The notes beneath the pieces are model-generated. The model did not search any database. It had not been told where the DNA came from and saw only the letters and a list, made by a program, of their open reading frames with translations. Positions 22,251 through 37,200 of a stretch of DNA of 64,000 nucleotides are shown in pieces (within the stretch, counting starts at the first letter, position 1; each line of letters opens with the position of its first letter). The DNA comes from Membranipora membranacea. Lineage: Eukaryota > Bryozoa > Gymnolaemata > Cheilostomatida > Membraniporidae. Both the position numbers and the translations under genes were made by a program. The stretch lies in NCBI GenBank assembly GCA_914767715.1, contig OU612075.1, positions 1,612,001 to 1,676,000 on the forward strand, written 5' to 3'.

Positions 22251-25200
22251 ACCTTATCATAGTACACCGTAAACTAAACCTACACCACTGTTGTTAATGA
22301 GTTTTACAAAGGAGAGCATGGCCACCAGCCAATCACAGCGCACCAAAACAAATAAGGCCAGCCAATCACAGCGCACCAAAACAAATAAGGCATTCTCTGA
22401 TTGGTCAAGAGTGCTGATGATGGGAAAGTTATGAAGTTGGTTCTAGATATTGACCATTGTGAACTCTTTGTGCTTAGAAGGTTTAGCTACGGCTATTCAG
22501 TAAAAAATGAAAGATCTCATGAATAAACACAATCAATTTTCTGATAGCTGTACTTGTGCAAACACCGTCTCATTACAACCTCAGATGTTATTATATAAGG
22601 GTTACGTAAAAAATCAATAAAGTGAATTGAAGCTTTTCAAGCTAAGCTAATAGCAACACAGTCAACTGCGGGTTAGCTACAATGTAGAGCTAGGGAAATT
22701 TCCATACTATTGCTGTGGCCGAGTTTAAAAGAACAACCCGATATTGATCTTTACTGTGAGTAAGCACATTTTCCACTGGATTTAAAGTCAGCTGATATCA
22801 CTGATGTTTGCCTCCCTTATCGCAATGCACAATATTTCCACAGAAGCAAAGTGGGAAATGGGCTCGAATCTTAATGTGTGAATAGCCCCAAGCTACCTGC
22901 ACCTATAGACGTGATTGTAGCATTTGTGCAAGTGGTGGGAGAAGCGCTGCCGCTGACCTGAAATGATCCATTCAATTGCCTGCTCAAAAGTCATAACATT
23001 AAAATCAAAGCACAATATAGGAAACTTTTGTCAAGTCTGCACGAAAGCCTCACGAGTAAAGAACTTTCTAGAACAAAATTCAGACTGGTTACAAGTCACG
23101 AGTGACTGGTACATGATTGCCACCTTTCCAGAACACACTAGAAATTCCGATACCCCTCCAACATCTTAGCACGACCAGTAAAACAAAATTAAACTCCAAG
23201 TCCAGTCATATCTAGTATGACTTATCTCTCAAATTGTGTTAGAATCTCGATAGCATTGCGTTTACTTCATAGAAATAGAGCCAATAGAAACCTAAGTCGC
23301 TCTCGGGAGTTGTTCCACTTTTCGTGAATCTCCTGTATATAAGAAATCAGTGGTAGGGATTCTTCAAGAATGAACTTAATAGGCTAGCTGAAAAACTAAC
23401 CCACGTAACCTGCCTACTATCTGGGGGTAACAGGCTTAATCCAGACCTTCAAATTCATCAAGATAACAAGCTATAATCCCTACCACTGATATTGGTCAAC
23501 TAGTAATAACGAAAACCCGCAAAAACTGATTAGGCATCTATTTATCGATGTCTATGGTGTTTACTTACTTGACACAAGTCATAAGATGCCCGTGCACGTG
23601 ACTGAACCGTCTTTGTTGATGATTACACATGACCACGACATCGCCAGCAAGCCGAGTCTCAATCATGATTGTCAAAGTCGGCAGCAGCACAATAACGACA
23701 AGTGATGCAGCCTTTTAAACAATCTAACAGTGACTGACACAAAACACTGACTAAACTACGCTTTTAAAGTGGCCAGTTTTTTACGAGCTTGTAGACTTTT
23801 TGAAGGGCCTCGTGTAGACAACTCACAGCTCAAGGTCAGGTGTAAGCTCAGAGTTATGCGATGAGTTGATGAGTCAGGCAGTGGTATTTATGGCCTGAGA
23901 AGACATCATAAGGTGGCCCAAGTATCATTACGACTTATCTTAGGGGTTATAAGATGGCAGTCGCCCTGATAAGAGGAGCGGTCGATCTTCAGCAGGGAAC
24001 TTCAAAGACCATTTTTAGACGAGGAATTTTCTGGAACTACTTGAGTAGGCATACTTTGCCACGCTGCTCGATAGAGTCCAAAGTCAGCGAGAGTACATGG
24101 TAGAGGCTGGAGATCCAGTCCAAGAAACTAAATCAGATCGAATACCTCTGTTGTGCCCTTTTTCCATCCCTTCGATCAATCCGGTTGTTGCAGCCACGTA
24201 GATTTTTATTTAGCATGTAGTTCTATAGTGTGTAGCAGCTTTTGTAGGGGAGTGAGGGTTGCTCAAAAACGCAATCATGTGACTAATTCTTAATTACTTG
24301 GTGTCCAGCCCGTTTTTGGTGATTATATCACCTAAGCTGGCTAGCGAAGAAGAAATAGAGTTGATGGCAAAAATGTGTGTGCGTTCAACAAGGTATCTTT
24401 TATCAATTGTTAGACACGGCATATGTGGAAGGATCTTAACCTGCTTCCTCATATCTTTCAGATATGCTAAGCTTTGCTATGCAGCATGGTTTGGTTGGTC
24501 ATGGCAATCAGACACCACAGGGAGAGGCTAGGTGGGATTGGACTTTGGATTCATGCACCCTGTCCATGTACGACTGTAGGCTTCCCCATTATTTCATATA
24601 ATTATGGTAAGCCAACTAGCACAGTTTGGTTTATAATGCCGATTCTCTGTCACCACTGAGAGAAGCTAGGTAGAATTGGACTTCGGATGCATGCATCCTG
24701 TCCATGTACCACCGCTGTCTGCTAATCAGCCGGTGTCTTTGTCTCCAGCTCGTGTTTGTGATAATGGTTTTGTAATGCTTGTACGGTGATTATAGGGCAA
24801 TAAACAGTCTCGTGTAGCTAGTACTTTTAGAATCAACTCCTAGTTTCATTCAAAATCATAACAGAGATGTAGTTATATTAGTACACATTATGACTCAGGA
24901 CATTCACTGATCTTGCTTGTCTATACAATATTACTGTCTTCTAGCCTTGTTCAGCTGTGTGACAAGGCAAAGTGCATTCAGCAACAGGTGACAGTGTTTG
25001 AGGACTTTCAATAATGGTATATTGTGATTGTATTCATAACAAATATTGGAAAAAAACGAGCGTACTTTCCTCACTGAAGAGACAGACAAAGATTTAACCT
25101 CCTGTGCAGTACCAGCGATGTCACCACAGAATGGCTCTGCTGTTGACACTGACCACTTCGCTCTGATCTAAGCTTGAGCTTAAGCTGAGGTGCACATAAT

Positions 25201-28200
25201 CCAACCCACATCAAACTTCTGATCAGTTTATTCACATGAGCATTTACAGAAAACTGGACACCGCCTATGAGCAGACCATACATAAAGTTTTTGTAACAAA
25301 TGAAGCGCATTCAATATTAAAGATGATTGAAAAATCTGTCTTGAACTGTACACCTAAACGCTATCAAGCAAAATCAAAAATTTTATTTGCTAGAACAGTC
25401 TCAAATGACTCCAAAACAAACTGCTCCCTAAAAAGCGAGTTATTTTATTAGGACTGATTTGAGAGCTATCTTTATTAGTGAGAACGCGGAGTCATCTGCT
25501 CTTTGACTTTGCTAGATTGAGAGAGGACAACTAAGTCTTAGAAAAAGACACGTTACCTAGGCTGTTCAATATAATATTCTTATTATCATCACAACTGAAC
25601 ACTCCCAGGGGTGCGAGCATTGACTTTAATAAGCTCAAAGAGCCCTTTTACAGGTTAGATGCATCAAAGAGTGATGCAAAGGTATAATATGAACAGGAAT
25701 GGAAAAGCATGACTTAGTAGTGAGTCAGTTAACGCCTTTTCTATTCTTGGGGAGGATGAGATGGCGCAATGGTAAGTAGCATGCATGTAATTCATCACAG
25801 GGGGATCAACTACTGTAACATATCCCCTAGACAAGGCTGCAGACATGTTTCATTGTGAGGTGCTAAATAGGAGATGGCGATGCTATTTTGAGGATTTCTT
25901 CTGGAATTTTTGTCTAAATGCCGACTGGAGAGGTACAGCCTACCATCAACTGATGACTAATTGGAGCTGTTATTGTGGTGATAATTGTTTTAATTTTGAG
26001 AGAACTCAATGTAAGACCCCTTTACTGTGTTAGGTGTGCCTGCTGTGAAAAAAATAGGGTGTCATGATGATCTCTGATATTCCTGATCGAGGAAATTGGA
26101 TACCAGAGTTTCCCAGGCAACTTAACCGATTAGAGCATTGTTGAACTGAGGTCCCTACAATATCATCAACTCAACACGCCAAGCTAACCCCAATCTAGAT
26201 TGATCTAGCAACAGAGTTGGTGCTCGGTGACATCAAATTGACATCATAAGTGAGTTTAGACAACTCCTTGATGCAATTTTGGTAACCGATTTCGATGATT
26301 GTTCCCTTGTTCCATGCTCAGCTAGTTGAGTATTACGTAACGATGATATAACAGAGTATGCTGGTCACTATTGACATCATAGATAAGTCACAAAGTAAGG
26401 ATATAATTTACCCTTAGTCTGTGATAAAGTGCAAAATGCATAGACATCAAGGTTACACTATTAGCATGATAATTTATGTATTTAGTCTGAGGTCCACACA
26501 TTGAGATCATTGTGCATTGAGGTCAACACACCGAATTCCTTCCTACCCAGGAGGCTAAATGATTAAATTGGTGCTGTCAATCAGAGATACACGGAATAGT
26601 ACATTGCGTTATCAGTGTTTACACTGATTAGTAGGCACATAAAAGTGAAGCTATTGACGGAGCAATGCATGAAGAATATCCACTCTGACATCTTCTAGCA
26701 TGGACATCACATCATAGATCAATTCAACTGCTTAAAATACTCAGCTATGATAGATAACAGCTCCTAAGGTACACTGAAGATAGGAATGTGCTCACATACT
26801 CATTGTGATAAAAACTAAGATGTGGGAGTTTTTCTGTTGAGGATCGTGTAGGTATCACTGGCTATTGGTGCAGGAGTTGGGTTGGATTCCCACTGGGGGA
26901 GCTTTCAAGGTTGAATACCGCACCTCTGGCTTCCTCTTGGCATTTAAACTTGAAGCCATGGGGCTGTGGAGGAAACTCAACGAGACGATCACAGTAGAGC
27001 CAGCAGTTTTCTGTTTCTTTGTAAGCCTCTCAATAGTAGCAGTGGCTTGGCCGCAAACTCTATACACCAAATCCTGCTGGCACAAATACAGGAACCTGAC
27101 AGAGTGCTCCAACAACAAATGGGAGCAGAACCACCCAGACATACAAACTCAGACAGCTACATTAAGTATGTACTCTCAGCTTATAATGTTCTTTCCTGTC
27201 CTGGTCTGCGTGCCGGTGCTGAGCGGTTACAGTGACAAATATGGACTGAGATTGGCAATGTTGCTTCCTTTCATTGGAGGTGCAATATCGGATTCAGTTG
27301 TAGTTTTACAAGTCATCTTTCTAGATTGGGAACCGCTGTTGCTTCTGACTTCCCCTTTCATCACTGGTTGCTCTGGATACATGGCTCTAGTTTTGATGGC
27401 GAGTATGACTTATGTAACACGAGATCCGTACGTGAAGAACACTGCTATCAGGGTTGCTGTGTTAGAAGCTCTTTGCTCGTTTGGTTACACCATTGGAGGC
27501 GCAATAGTTGGACCTATTCTGGATAGCCAACATGGTCTTATCACCGTGTGGGTTATAAACATTAGCGTATATCTCTTAGCCGCTTTAGATATTACAATCC
27601 GTGTGAGACGCCTTCCGCCACCAACCATTAGCAACACACAGCAAGAACCTACTGCTAGCAGGTGTGACCATCTCCGAGCATGCTGTAATATGGAGCTACT
27701 GAAGTCTTACTTTGTTGCCGTTACGCGTCCAAGAGCTAGTCACAAGCGGCTCCACATTCATTTAGTCACAATAGGAGCACTCACCATCTACTGCGCCACA
27801 GCTGGGATCTCTAACATTCAGTTCCTCTTTCTAACCAAAGAACATGGCCTGAGTAACACCATATTTAGTATTTGGACTGGAGTTTTGGGGGCATCAAGTA
27901 TTCTCGGCAATACAGTGTTTGGTTATGTATTCACAACAACATATCGTGTCTCCGATATGACGTTCTGCGTGATCGGAGGTACTACCAACGCCATCATGTT
28001 TGGCATGCTGGCTTATGCACAATATCCGGCAGTGCTTTGGTCAATTGTGCTGTTTAAAGCCTTGAGTAACTTTAACATGATCGGGGTTAGGGTGTACGTC
28101 TCACGTGCCTTGGATAGAAACGAGCAGGCGGCTGGGATGGGTTATGTTGCCACAATTCAGACAATCTCTACGCTAGTCGGATCTCTAATATTCAACTATG

Positions 28201-31200
28201 TCTATCCACTCACACTGTCATTCTGGCCTGGACTGTGCTTCCAGATAGGTGGATTTATAGCGGTTATAACTGTTCCAATTTTCACCTTTGTGAGGTGGAA
28301 TGATATAAGACTTGGCAATGAATAAATACCAATGAAAATTAAAACTTTAACCAATGACGTTGAAAACAAAATTTAAATCTGCTTTTCAAAAATAACTACC
28401 TCATGATTGCCTCATTGTTCTCTTTTACTCGGATACCGGCAGGTTATTCCTGGTCTCACAGTATGGCAAGGGTTTATTCTTATACTGGGTCAAGGCTTGA
28501 TAGGGGGATGGGAAAGTGGTATATATAAAGCTTAAATTCATTTGACTGAATGAAGTTTTCTGCATGGGTGTGTAAAATAGACTCCCCCAACTCACCTAAG
28601 TGCCACTCACATTATTGAACCACTTTTATATACTTTTCAAGTGGATTCAAACTCATATAAAAAACAATGGGCTGTATAAATTTGGAGTTATCTGCTCTCA
28701 ATTTGCTAAAATAATTCATTTGGCTTTTTACCTGCAAGCTTTTTTTTGGGACTATGATCAACAATGGAGATATTCAGAAATGCAGAAATTCTCAACTACA
28801 TAGGAAAATAATTTTTATCTTGGCATTGCTTAGTTAATTTTGACCATCAACCATTGTCATCACTCTTATTCAATGCCGAGATTATTCAAGATTGACAAAT
28901 AATGAATGTTACAAGGGTGAGTAGTACAGATAATGAATAAATTAGAAATTGCCTTCCCCTGGTTAACCCTTGATGGAGTATAGTATGTATATTTTTGCCG
29001 AACGAATAACATTATCTCCATAGCCATATATCTACATATATATCTACATATATATAAATTTTATTTGCTGATCGAGTCACAAATTTCACCACTCACCATG
29101 CATAAAACAATAATATCATCATACTTCAGGTGAATTTGATAAAAACAATGAGGTTATCATCGTTATCATTATATAATATCTTATATATTACAAGCCGAGA
29201 TAACTGTCCAAGAGTTATGTTACCTAACATTGCCAACTATGAAGATCAGCTATTACATCTCTAGATTTCTTACTTACTTCATCTAACATTCTTCTTAGAA
29301 GTTTACTGTTCAAAATATGTTAATAAGATAAAGGAGAACATCAGACATATTCCCTCATCCCGGTATGAACCACACAACTTTAAATATTTTGAGGTTATCT
29401 AACTTGTTTTTCATCTTTATTGCTGTCATTTAAGGGTCATAAAAAGGAAAGAGAGCCAATGGTTGCCAGATTTGGAATCTCCATGCTCCATTACATATAT
29501 CCACCAAGTTTGATCACTCTGCTGGCTTCCTGTGCTGAGCTTTATAGGCATGCCTGACAAGTCTCCCTTTTTGGTAGGGAGCCTCCCAGTTTTTAGGGGT
29601 ATTTTTCCACCTCCTCCCTATCTCCCCTTTTCCTCCCTTTTGTCAGCTTCCCTTACCCATAAGACTTTTTGAGCTTCTCGTTGCATGAAAAGCTATGTTT
29701 TCCTACCCCACAGTATACATACCACTATATATAATTGCCTATTAACATACTATCTCTCCTCGTTCGTATAAAGTGCAACAATATAATTTGTAAAATCAGG
29801 TAAAATTATGCATTTCATAATATGAACGTTCTAGTTTTGGCTTAACATAAATGACAACAAAGACCAAAGACCTTCACTGCGGGACGATCAGAGTGGTACT
29901 TCGGTCGGGAGTTCGTCTGCGGAGAACTCCTGATTTCTGGTATTGCAGTATCTAATGGAATCTTAATCCAGGCCTTCAGTATATGTTCAGTCATAAGATT
30001 TATGGATTTATCATCACCTTAATCCAAATTTTTTTATACACTATTTGGAATATAACTTCGAGAATATTAGGCATTCATTATTAGGCTGTCACCTCATTTC
30101 TTGTCTATCAATCTTTAACAATTTTTCTCATTTTTAACCTAAGCCTATGTAACCTATGGCAATGTAGAAAGTGAAAAGCTGCAGTTCTATTGTTTTTGTC
30201 AGATGATCATCAGCCAACTTGGCCTAATATGTCAAATTCAAGACATTTATTGGCAAGCATTTACAATCAATTTATCAAATCTTAGCTATGACTGATAACA
30301 GCTCACAAGATGAACCCAAGATAAGTCTGTCCCAACTACAATATGTGATCTAAATAAAGACTAAGAAGTGGGACTTTCTCTGTTTTGGATCGTTTTGACA
30401 TTTAGTTGCTGTTTAAGTCATGGGGCTCTGGAAGAGATTCAACGAGACAGTAACAGTTGAGCCGACAGTTTTCTTTTTCTTCCTTGGTGTAGCCATCACC
30501 GTGCAGACCTGGCCACAGACTCTGTACACTAAGTTCTGCTGGCACGACCAAAGAAACCTGACTGTGTGTTCCAATGGAACATGGGAAGAGTTACATCCTT
30601 CTCTTCAAGACAAAACTTCCATATGGTATATCTACACTAACGTTATCACGTTTTTGCCGGCGCTAGTCACTGTAACTTTTCTTAGTGGATATAGCGATCA
30701 TCATGGTTTAAATCTAGCGTTGCTCCTGCCACATATTGGCACGACTCTTTCGGGTATATGGACTATAGTTCAGGTGGTGTTCCTTGATTGGGACCCGTCC
30801 TTGATGCTTATTTCTTCCTTTGTGTCTGGTTGCGGAGGCTATTTCGCGTTGGTTTTAACAGGATGTGTTACGTATATCACCCGAGATCCTTATGTAAGAA
30901 ATGTTGGAACAAGAATAGCTGTTCTGGAAGCCGTGAGGACTGCATCAGAGGGTATTGGAGCACTAATAACAGGTCCTATTTTGGACAGCCCTAACGGACT
31001 AGTGATAGCGTGGTCTATGTGCTTCGGGACAGGACTTATAGTCATTCTAGACTTAACATTCAGAGTGAGACGTTTACCGGACCCTCCTAGCAGCATGCCA
31101 CTTAGTGGCGGTCGCAAAGGTTGCCTATCAATGCTGCGAGATTGTTGCAATTTCGATACAATCAAATCATATTTCTATACAATATCCAGGAAACGAAGCA

Positions 31201-34200
31201 ACAGTAAGCGTCTACACCTCCATATCATGACTTTTGCAGTAATGGCCGGCTATCTTTCCTCGATAGGCGTTCTAGACATCCAATTTCTATACATTACTAA
31301 AGAGTATGGCCAGACTAACACAATCTATAGTCTGTGGAATGGGTTGATCAACGTGTCTAGTTTCCTTGGCACTATAATATTAGGATATATATTTACAGCA
31401 ATCTATCCTATTGCAGATATGACATTCTGCATTATCGGAGTTGTAGGTAATACGGTATCCATCGCTTTACTTGTTAACGCACAGTATCCAGTTTTCCTAT
31501 GGATGTCGGCCATATTTAGGATTTTTAACAACTATACAATCATAGGCGGGCGTCTCTACATTACCCACAATTTAGACAAGAACGAGCAAGCGGCAGGATT
31601 CGGCTATTTTGCCACTATACAAACACTGACTGCCATATTCGCCAGCGTAATTTTCAATGCCATCTACCCGCAGACTTTGTCATACTGGCCAGGATTCTGC
31701 TTCGCGTTGGCTGCGGGTATTTTTGTTTTGACAGGTCCACTTTTCACATTTGTGAGGTGGTATGATATTCGTAATGGTACGGACTCATTATCAGTTAAAC
31801 ATGTTGATGGGAGCAGTGATCTGGTCGTAAGCTATCGGAGAGCATGAGCCCAGTTTTGTTTCTTTGTTTTGCCCTTTTACATTTTCTGTCAATGTAACCG
31901 AGGAGTTAGAAGAAACTCTAATTCCTTTGTGTAACAAAGTATCCCATGGCTAGTATTTGAAGACCTCCAGTGTTAGTTGATGTTACATGATATTGTTAGG
32001 AGGGTAAAGCGCTTCAAAATAACCACCGAAACAGAATACCAAAAAGGTTTTTGTTGGAAATAAATTAGACTAAATTTATGTTTGAAAAAGTATAATCCAT
32101 GCTAAATTTTTCAATGATTGATCTGGATCGAGGTAGCTATAATATAATTCGTAATATTATAATTTCACCCTTTTGGACATTAGAAGTACCAGGTTCTGTT
32201 TTAAGGTTGGCAAGATATGTTTCTATCACTATTATATCTATATAATATGTATATGTAAGTCGTTTGATCGGCCATTATCAGATTGTTTGTTCATCTGCAA
32301 TAAAACGTAACAACCTATATCAGACTGACACTATGGTGAGCAACAATCACTGATCCTGTTGGTGAGCAGACAACCACTTATCTATCGGCACATCATGTGA
32401 TAATGGCATCAGATTTGTCTGAATTTGACTAGACACACATTTCTAGACATGCAAAGGACCATTCAGCGGTTCTATTGTTTCTTTGGCAATCAGACTATAT
32501 AGGTCCGTCACTGCCATTTACATTTAGAGCACCACCTCATCAGCACAAAGTCAAACCAATGTGGAAAGTGCTATGAGCAGAGAGGATTTGGGCAGTATGA
32601 TGAACATCAATGAAAACATAGTGATCAAGGAAACCAGAAGCAGCAATATTTTTTGTGATTCTTTAGTTGAGTTGGATCAGAACGCATAGTGTTGAAGACA
32701 AAATTTGTTCAGCAATTTTCCTCACAAACTAACTCCTGGAAACCCTCATCAGTGCAAAGCAGTATAGCCTAGGCCTAATAAAAAAATCAGCAAGCCATTC
32801 CGCCAATATTCAAATTCTAGGACATATATTATAAGAACACGGAGGAGAGGTTTATCATACACACACATGACTACACATTGATAAGATGGCTTATCAATTT
32901 AACACATTGCTATCGAAAACTCTTTTCAGTGCCGAGCAAGAATGAATCCAAACAGGCATGGTTCTTATAGAAAAGACAGAACTGAATTCAACATCGAGTG
33001 CAACTACAAAATACAGCCACTGAGAGAATAGTACTGCAGTTTGAGTGATTACAAATTGCTGGAATAAGAATATACATTGCCATCAATTTCCTAGCAGCCT
33101 CATAATCCCCCAGAAAAATCCGATGCCTCGAATCTAAATCGTCACCAGATTTCATGTAAATAAAAGGTACATCAAATATTGTCGGTGTGTTTCCTTCAGA
33201 TTTCTACACAATACCGCCGCTATCAATGATTTTGCATTTGAAATGATGGCACCTGTACCCATATCAGCAATGCAGTAACATACTCCACTTTGCCTTAACG
33301 TGACCTTCAAAAGTACCTAAAATGTAGTCCCAGCAGGGAGGGTGGGATATCCCTCCCACCCTCCCTGGTTTCAGGAAGTGACCAGAAATAAGCTAGTTTC
33401 CTTTCTAAATCAATGAAATACAAACTTACTCTGGGTCTTCTGGTTTGTCCCCATCAGCTGGTGACTCAATGAGCTCAGTCAGGTTAGTCGCTAACCGCTG
33501 AACATCCTGTACTTCAGGGGGTCGCATCGCCGCCCCGCCGTCACCTCCTTATATATATAAAAAAAGCAGACTTACATTTCAAATTGAATGCAGTATTTTT
33601 ACTACCATAACGATTGACTTTTTATTGCGATAACAAGGGTCATTATAAGGAAACATATGAGAGTGGCCAAGGAAAATTGGCTACTTAAGCACTGCATTTC
33701 AGGTTTCAATCTGATAATACCGTTTAAATGCGTTGAAGTTTTTTAAGTTACTGGAGGAAGCAAAGGTTTGGCTTTGATATGTGCACTAGTGTCGACGAGA
33801 AGGTCAGTAACCAATGTCATACCCAAGTAAGAATGGGAATAAAACCAAAATGGATTTTACTCAGTTGATTTTGAAGTTGTCTGTTCAAATCATAATTTCA
33901 ATAAAGAGCGGGCAACTTCAACATTTTTAAATAAGTGGCTGTATCGTGTTAACACTCATCCTAATAACATTGAAGTGTGCTTGGGGGAATTTATTATATG
34001 AGGCCATATGAGTAAATTTTACATGAGGTTATTCAATGTCGGGTACTAAAATTGATATTAGGAGGAATATCTTTTGTTGTCAAAAAAAAATTGTTATAAC
34101 ATCTTCTGATATTTTTATCACAATCCAGCTCTTTGGTCTGTTAACTATATTTTATTGGCACAAAGGTGATTTCATCATGTAAGATGATATTTAATGTCAA

Positions 34201-37200
34201 TAACCTGCCTCAACAGCCCCACACATGAGGTGAAAAGTCTATCTCTGGCCAGCGTGGTGAGAGTAAAGCCTGGTTAAGAGAGCTAATTTCAGCCTTTCAC
34301 AACAGTTCAGCACCCCTCAATATCAAGGTTAGCGACAGCAGAGATTGGCCTGATGAACTCCCAACGAGTTCATCACAATATATGAACAGGGCAGGGCGTT
34401 AAAATACCCTAAAAATCAAACTGCCAGTGTGAGTGATTATGTTGTTTTGAAGAGGTAAACAATGGGCGCCTCACCTTCCTGTCTTGATTTAAACAGCCTG
34501 GATTCCAAAAAATCCTATGGTAGAATGTTCCTATATATCTTGGTTTTTTGCATTTATAGTGTCAAGTTAGAGACCAAGGCTTTATATCAGTTAATATGAG
34601 AGGGACAATATGCACCTTAACATCAAGGACAGGCGATCCGAAAACCACATTTATGTCTAAATTAACTCATCTTAGTCCACGAAACCGACCATTTCAGGAA
34701 TTTCATCCAGTGTCATTTCCATGCTTCAGTCCAGGTCACTGCTAGTGTCATTCCAGAATCAACTACCAACCACCAGACAGGGGTGAGAGCTAGTGATGAT
34801 GGCATTCCCCTACAGTGCCCTGGACCAAAATTTAAGCACCTAACCTTGTGACATGCAGACCAGATGGGTCTGTAATCACTTACAGGGCCGTAGTTTAAAA
34901 GAAATGGTAGGGGAGGCGAAAATCCTTGTTGGGTACTGTAAGCTCCTCCTGAGTCCCCACCTCCAAAGCTTTTTAATGATATAAGTAGCAAATGGAAGTT
35001 ACAAATGAGCTTAATCTGTCATGTAATATTCAATTATAACATTTTTAGCAGAGGCAGAGCGCCCCCCCCCCCCCGCCTAACCAAGAACTACGGGCCTGTA
35101 ATCACTTACCGGTAGTATTATTAGCTGTCGCTGTAAGAGCGGGATTGTCTCGTGCCGTGGCAGTCGGTGCCGCGCCATCAGCTCCAGTCTGCTGTAGATT
35201 CTCCTGTTGTTGTTGTATATTACCTGCTGCTGATGCTGCCGCACTTGTGGTGGCTCCTGCTGCCGTTAAAATAGACTGAGCCTGTATAAAATAGAAAAAA
35301 GAGAATCGTAGTCTAGATTCTAGACATTGTATTTTATTGAATGCCCTATTGCAAAAGCTGGGGCGGGGAGTAACACTAGGCAACCTTGTTACTCATAAAG
35401 TTGTCACTTCACCGTACCCCCCCCTCCTCCTTCCTGTCACATGAAAATGTTTCATTTACACCATCAGGGACAGAAAGGACAAAGAACCTTGTCATAAAAA
35501 GTGTTGATATTTCACACTTTTACAGAGTGATTTTAATCAATCTGTCACCTTTATTCGAGTAATCCAATTCTAGGCAGGGTGTTAGTCATCAGGCCCATGT
35601 AGGATTATCCACAAAGCCTTTTTATTAAACACTCCCCTCAGGCCGGTTTCAGGCAGTAAAACAAAGAACACAGCTACTACGCTCTAGCTGCTTTAGGGCC
35701 CACACCATCTTAACACAGTTTTTCGTAAATAGATTTAAAGTACAATTTTAATATACCATTTTATTCCTTATCATTTTACATTCCATTCAAGCTGAGCTTT
35801 TTTAGAGAATATTTTAGAGAGCACTATCACAAACATTTTTATTTCTCTTCTCGAGACAATACAAAACATACAAACGGAGCCAGTTTGACGGTGAGTGTTT
35901 CTCCCTGACTTGTCAATCACTTTGACTAACTAACTGCCTTGCATAATCAGCCACAGAAATGTGCCAAATATAAATGCAGGTCAGTGGTTTCAAGGTGATG
36001 CAGATTTTACACCCCAGAGGTATTTGTTCTCCAGCGCAATGATGCAGACTAGCTTGTAAACAAAGCTTTAAAATTTACTCTGCGATTAGGATTTAATCAT
36101 ACAGGTCAAGACAGGCTCAATGTAACATTAGAACATTTTTTTGCAAATGCGAGTTTGAGCCAGTTTGCTATTACCACAGTTTTGGCTCATTTCCAGGAGG
36201 ATGCGGAATATTTTATATTGATTTAGGGGTTGTGGACCCCTTGCAGCATTTCAACAGCCAATGCTCTATTATCCACTATACTCAGTGAGGGTTTGTAGGG
36301 CTATCAAAATATTCAGAGCGAGGGGGGAGGGCGGTATACCGACCTCAACATCGAGTAGAGAGTGTTGGACATTGGCTATGCTACAGCCTCAGTATACTCA
36401 TTGAGGGTTCATAGGGCTATCAAACTATTCAGGAAATTACATGATCATAAGGGGTGGGGGGGGGGGTAAACCGACCTCAACATTGAATAGGAGTTGGACA
36501 TTGGCTAAGCTACACAGCCCTACACTGGTTTGTCTTGAGAGATCAGTTTATTTGCATTATCTCAGAAACTTGCAAGAATCAACAGGATTTACAATCCATT
36601 CAGTTTGGCAAAGCGCCAATTAATCTTCAGCTCAGCATGAGAAAAACAAAGAGCTTAGAATTTTGGCACGAGCGCAAAACTAAATACGAAAATATCCTAG
36701 AAGCATTTGCCTCAACATCCACATTCAATACATAATGGCTATAAAATAATTGACCTATAAGTTCATATAAAGTTTCAGCTCAATGATATGGGTATGTTTC
36801 CAGTTTCATGATGATGTTGTTGTTCGGAATGGAATACTCGACACAAAATGTAGCCTACTTCATAATATAGAAGCCCTGAGAGGTAATGCCATACAGTTAT
36901 CATATACTCTATGGGTAATGCACAGTGTCGGCTAATAGGAATAGTTCAAGAATAGCCTATATGGGAGATGTGATAATTGTTATTTTTTCAGTCGTTGATT
37001 TGAACTCTTCGTGATCTAGAAGAAAATACCTCAAATTTGCACCAACGACCTTTTCCCACGCATACCAAGGAGTAACGCTGTTGCTGCTTGCTCAAATCTT
37101 GCTACTAAAAAACTAATCATTGTACTGAAAATTCGGTCAAACCCTCATCATCAATGATGGCTATTCTGGTTTACACCAACTATCACAGCAAGTACAACTA

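Noticed and set aside
26855-27142. Minus-strand open frame over the first SLC46 gene
   Set aside because: Shadow of the SLC46 coding strand.
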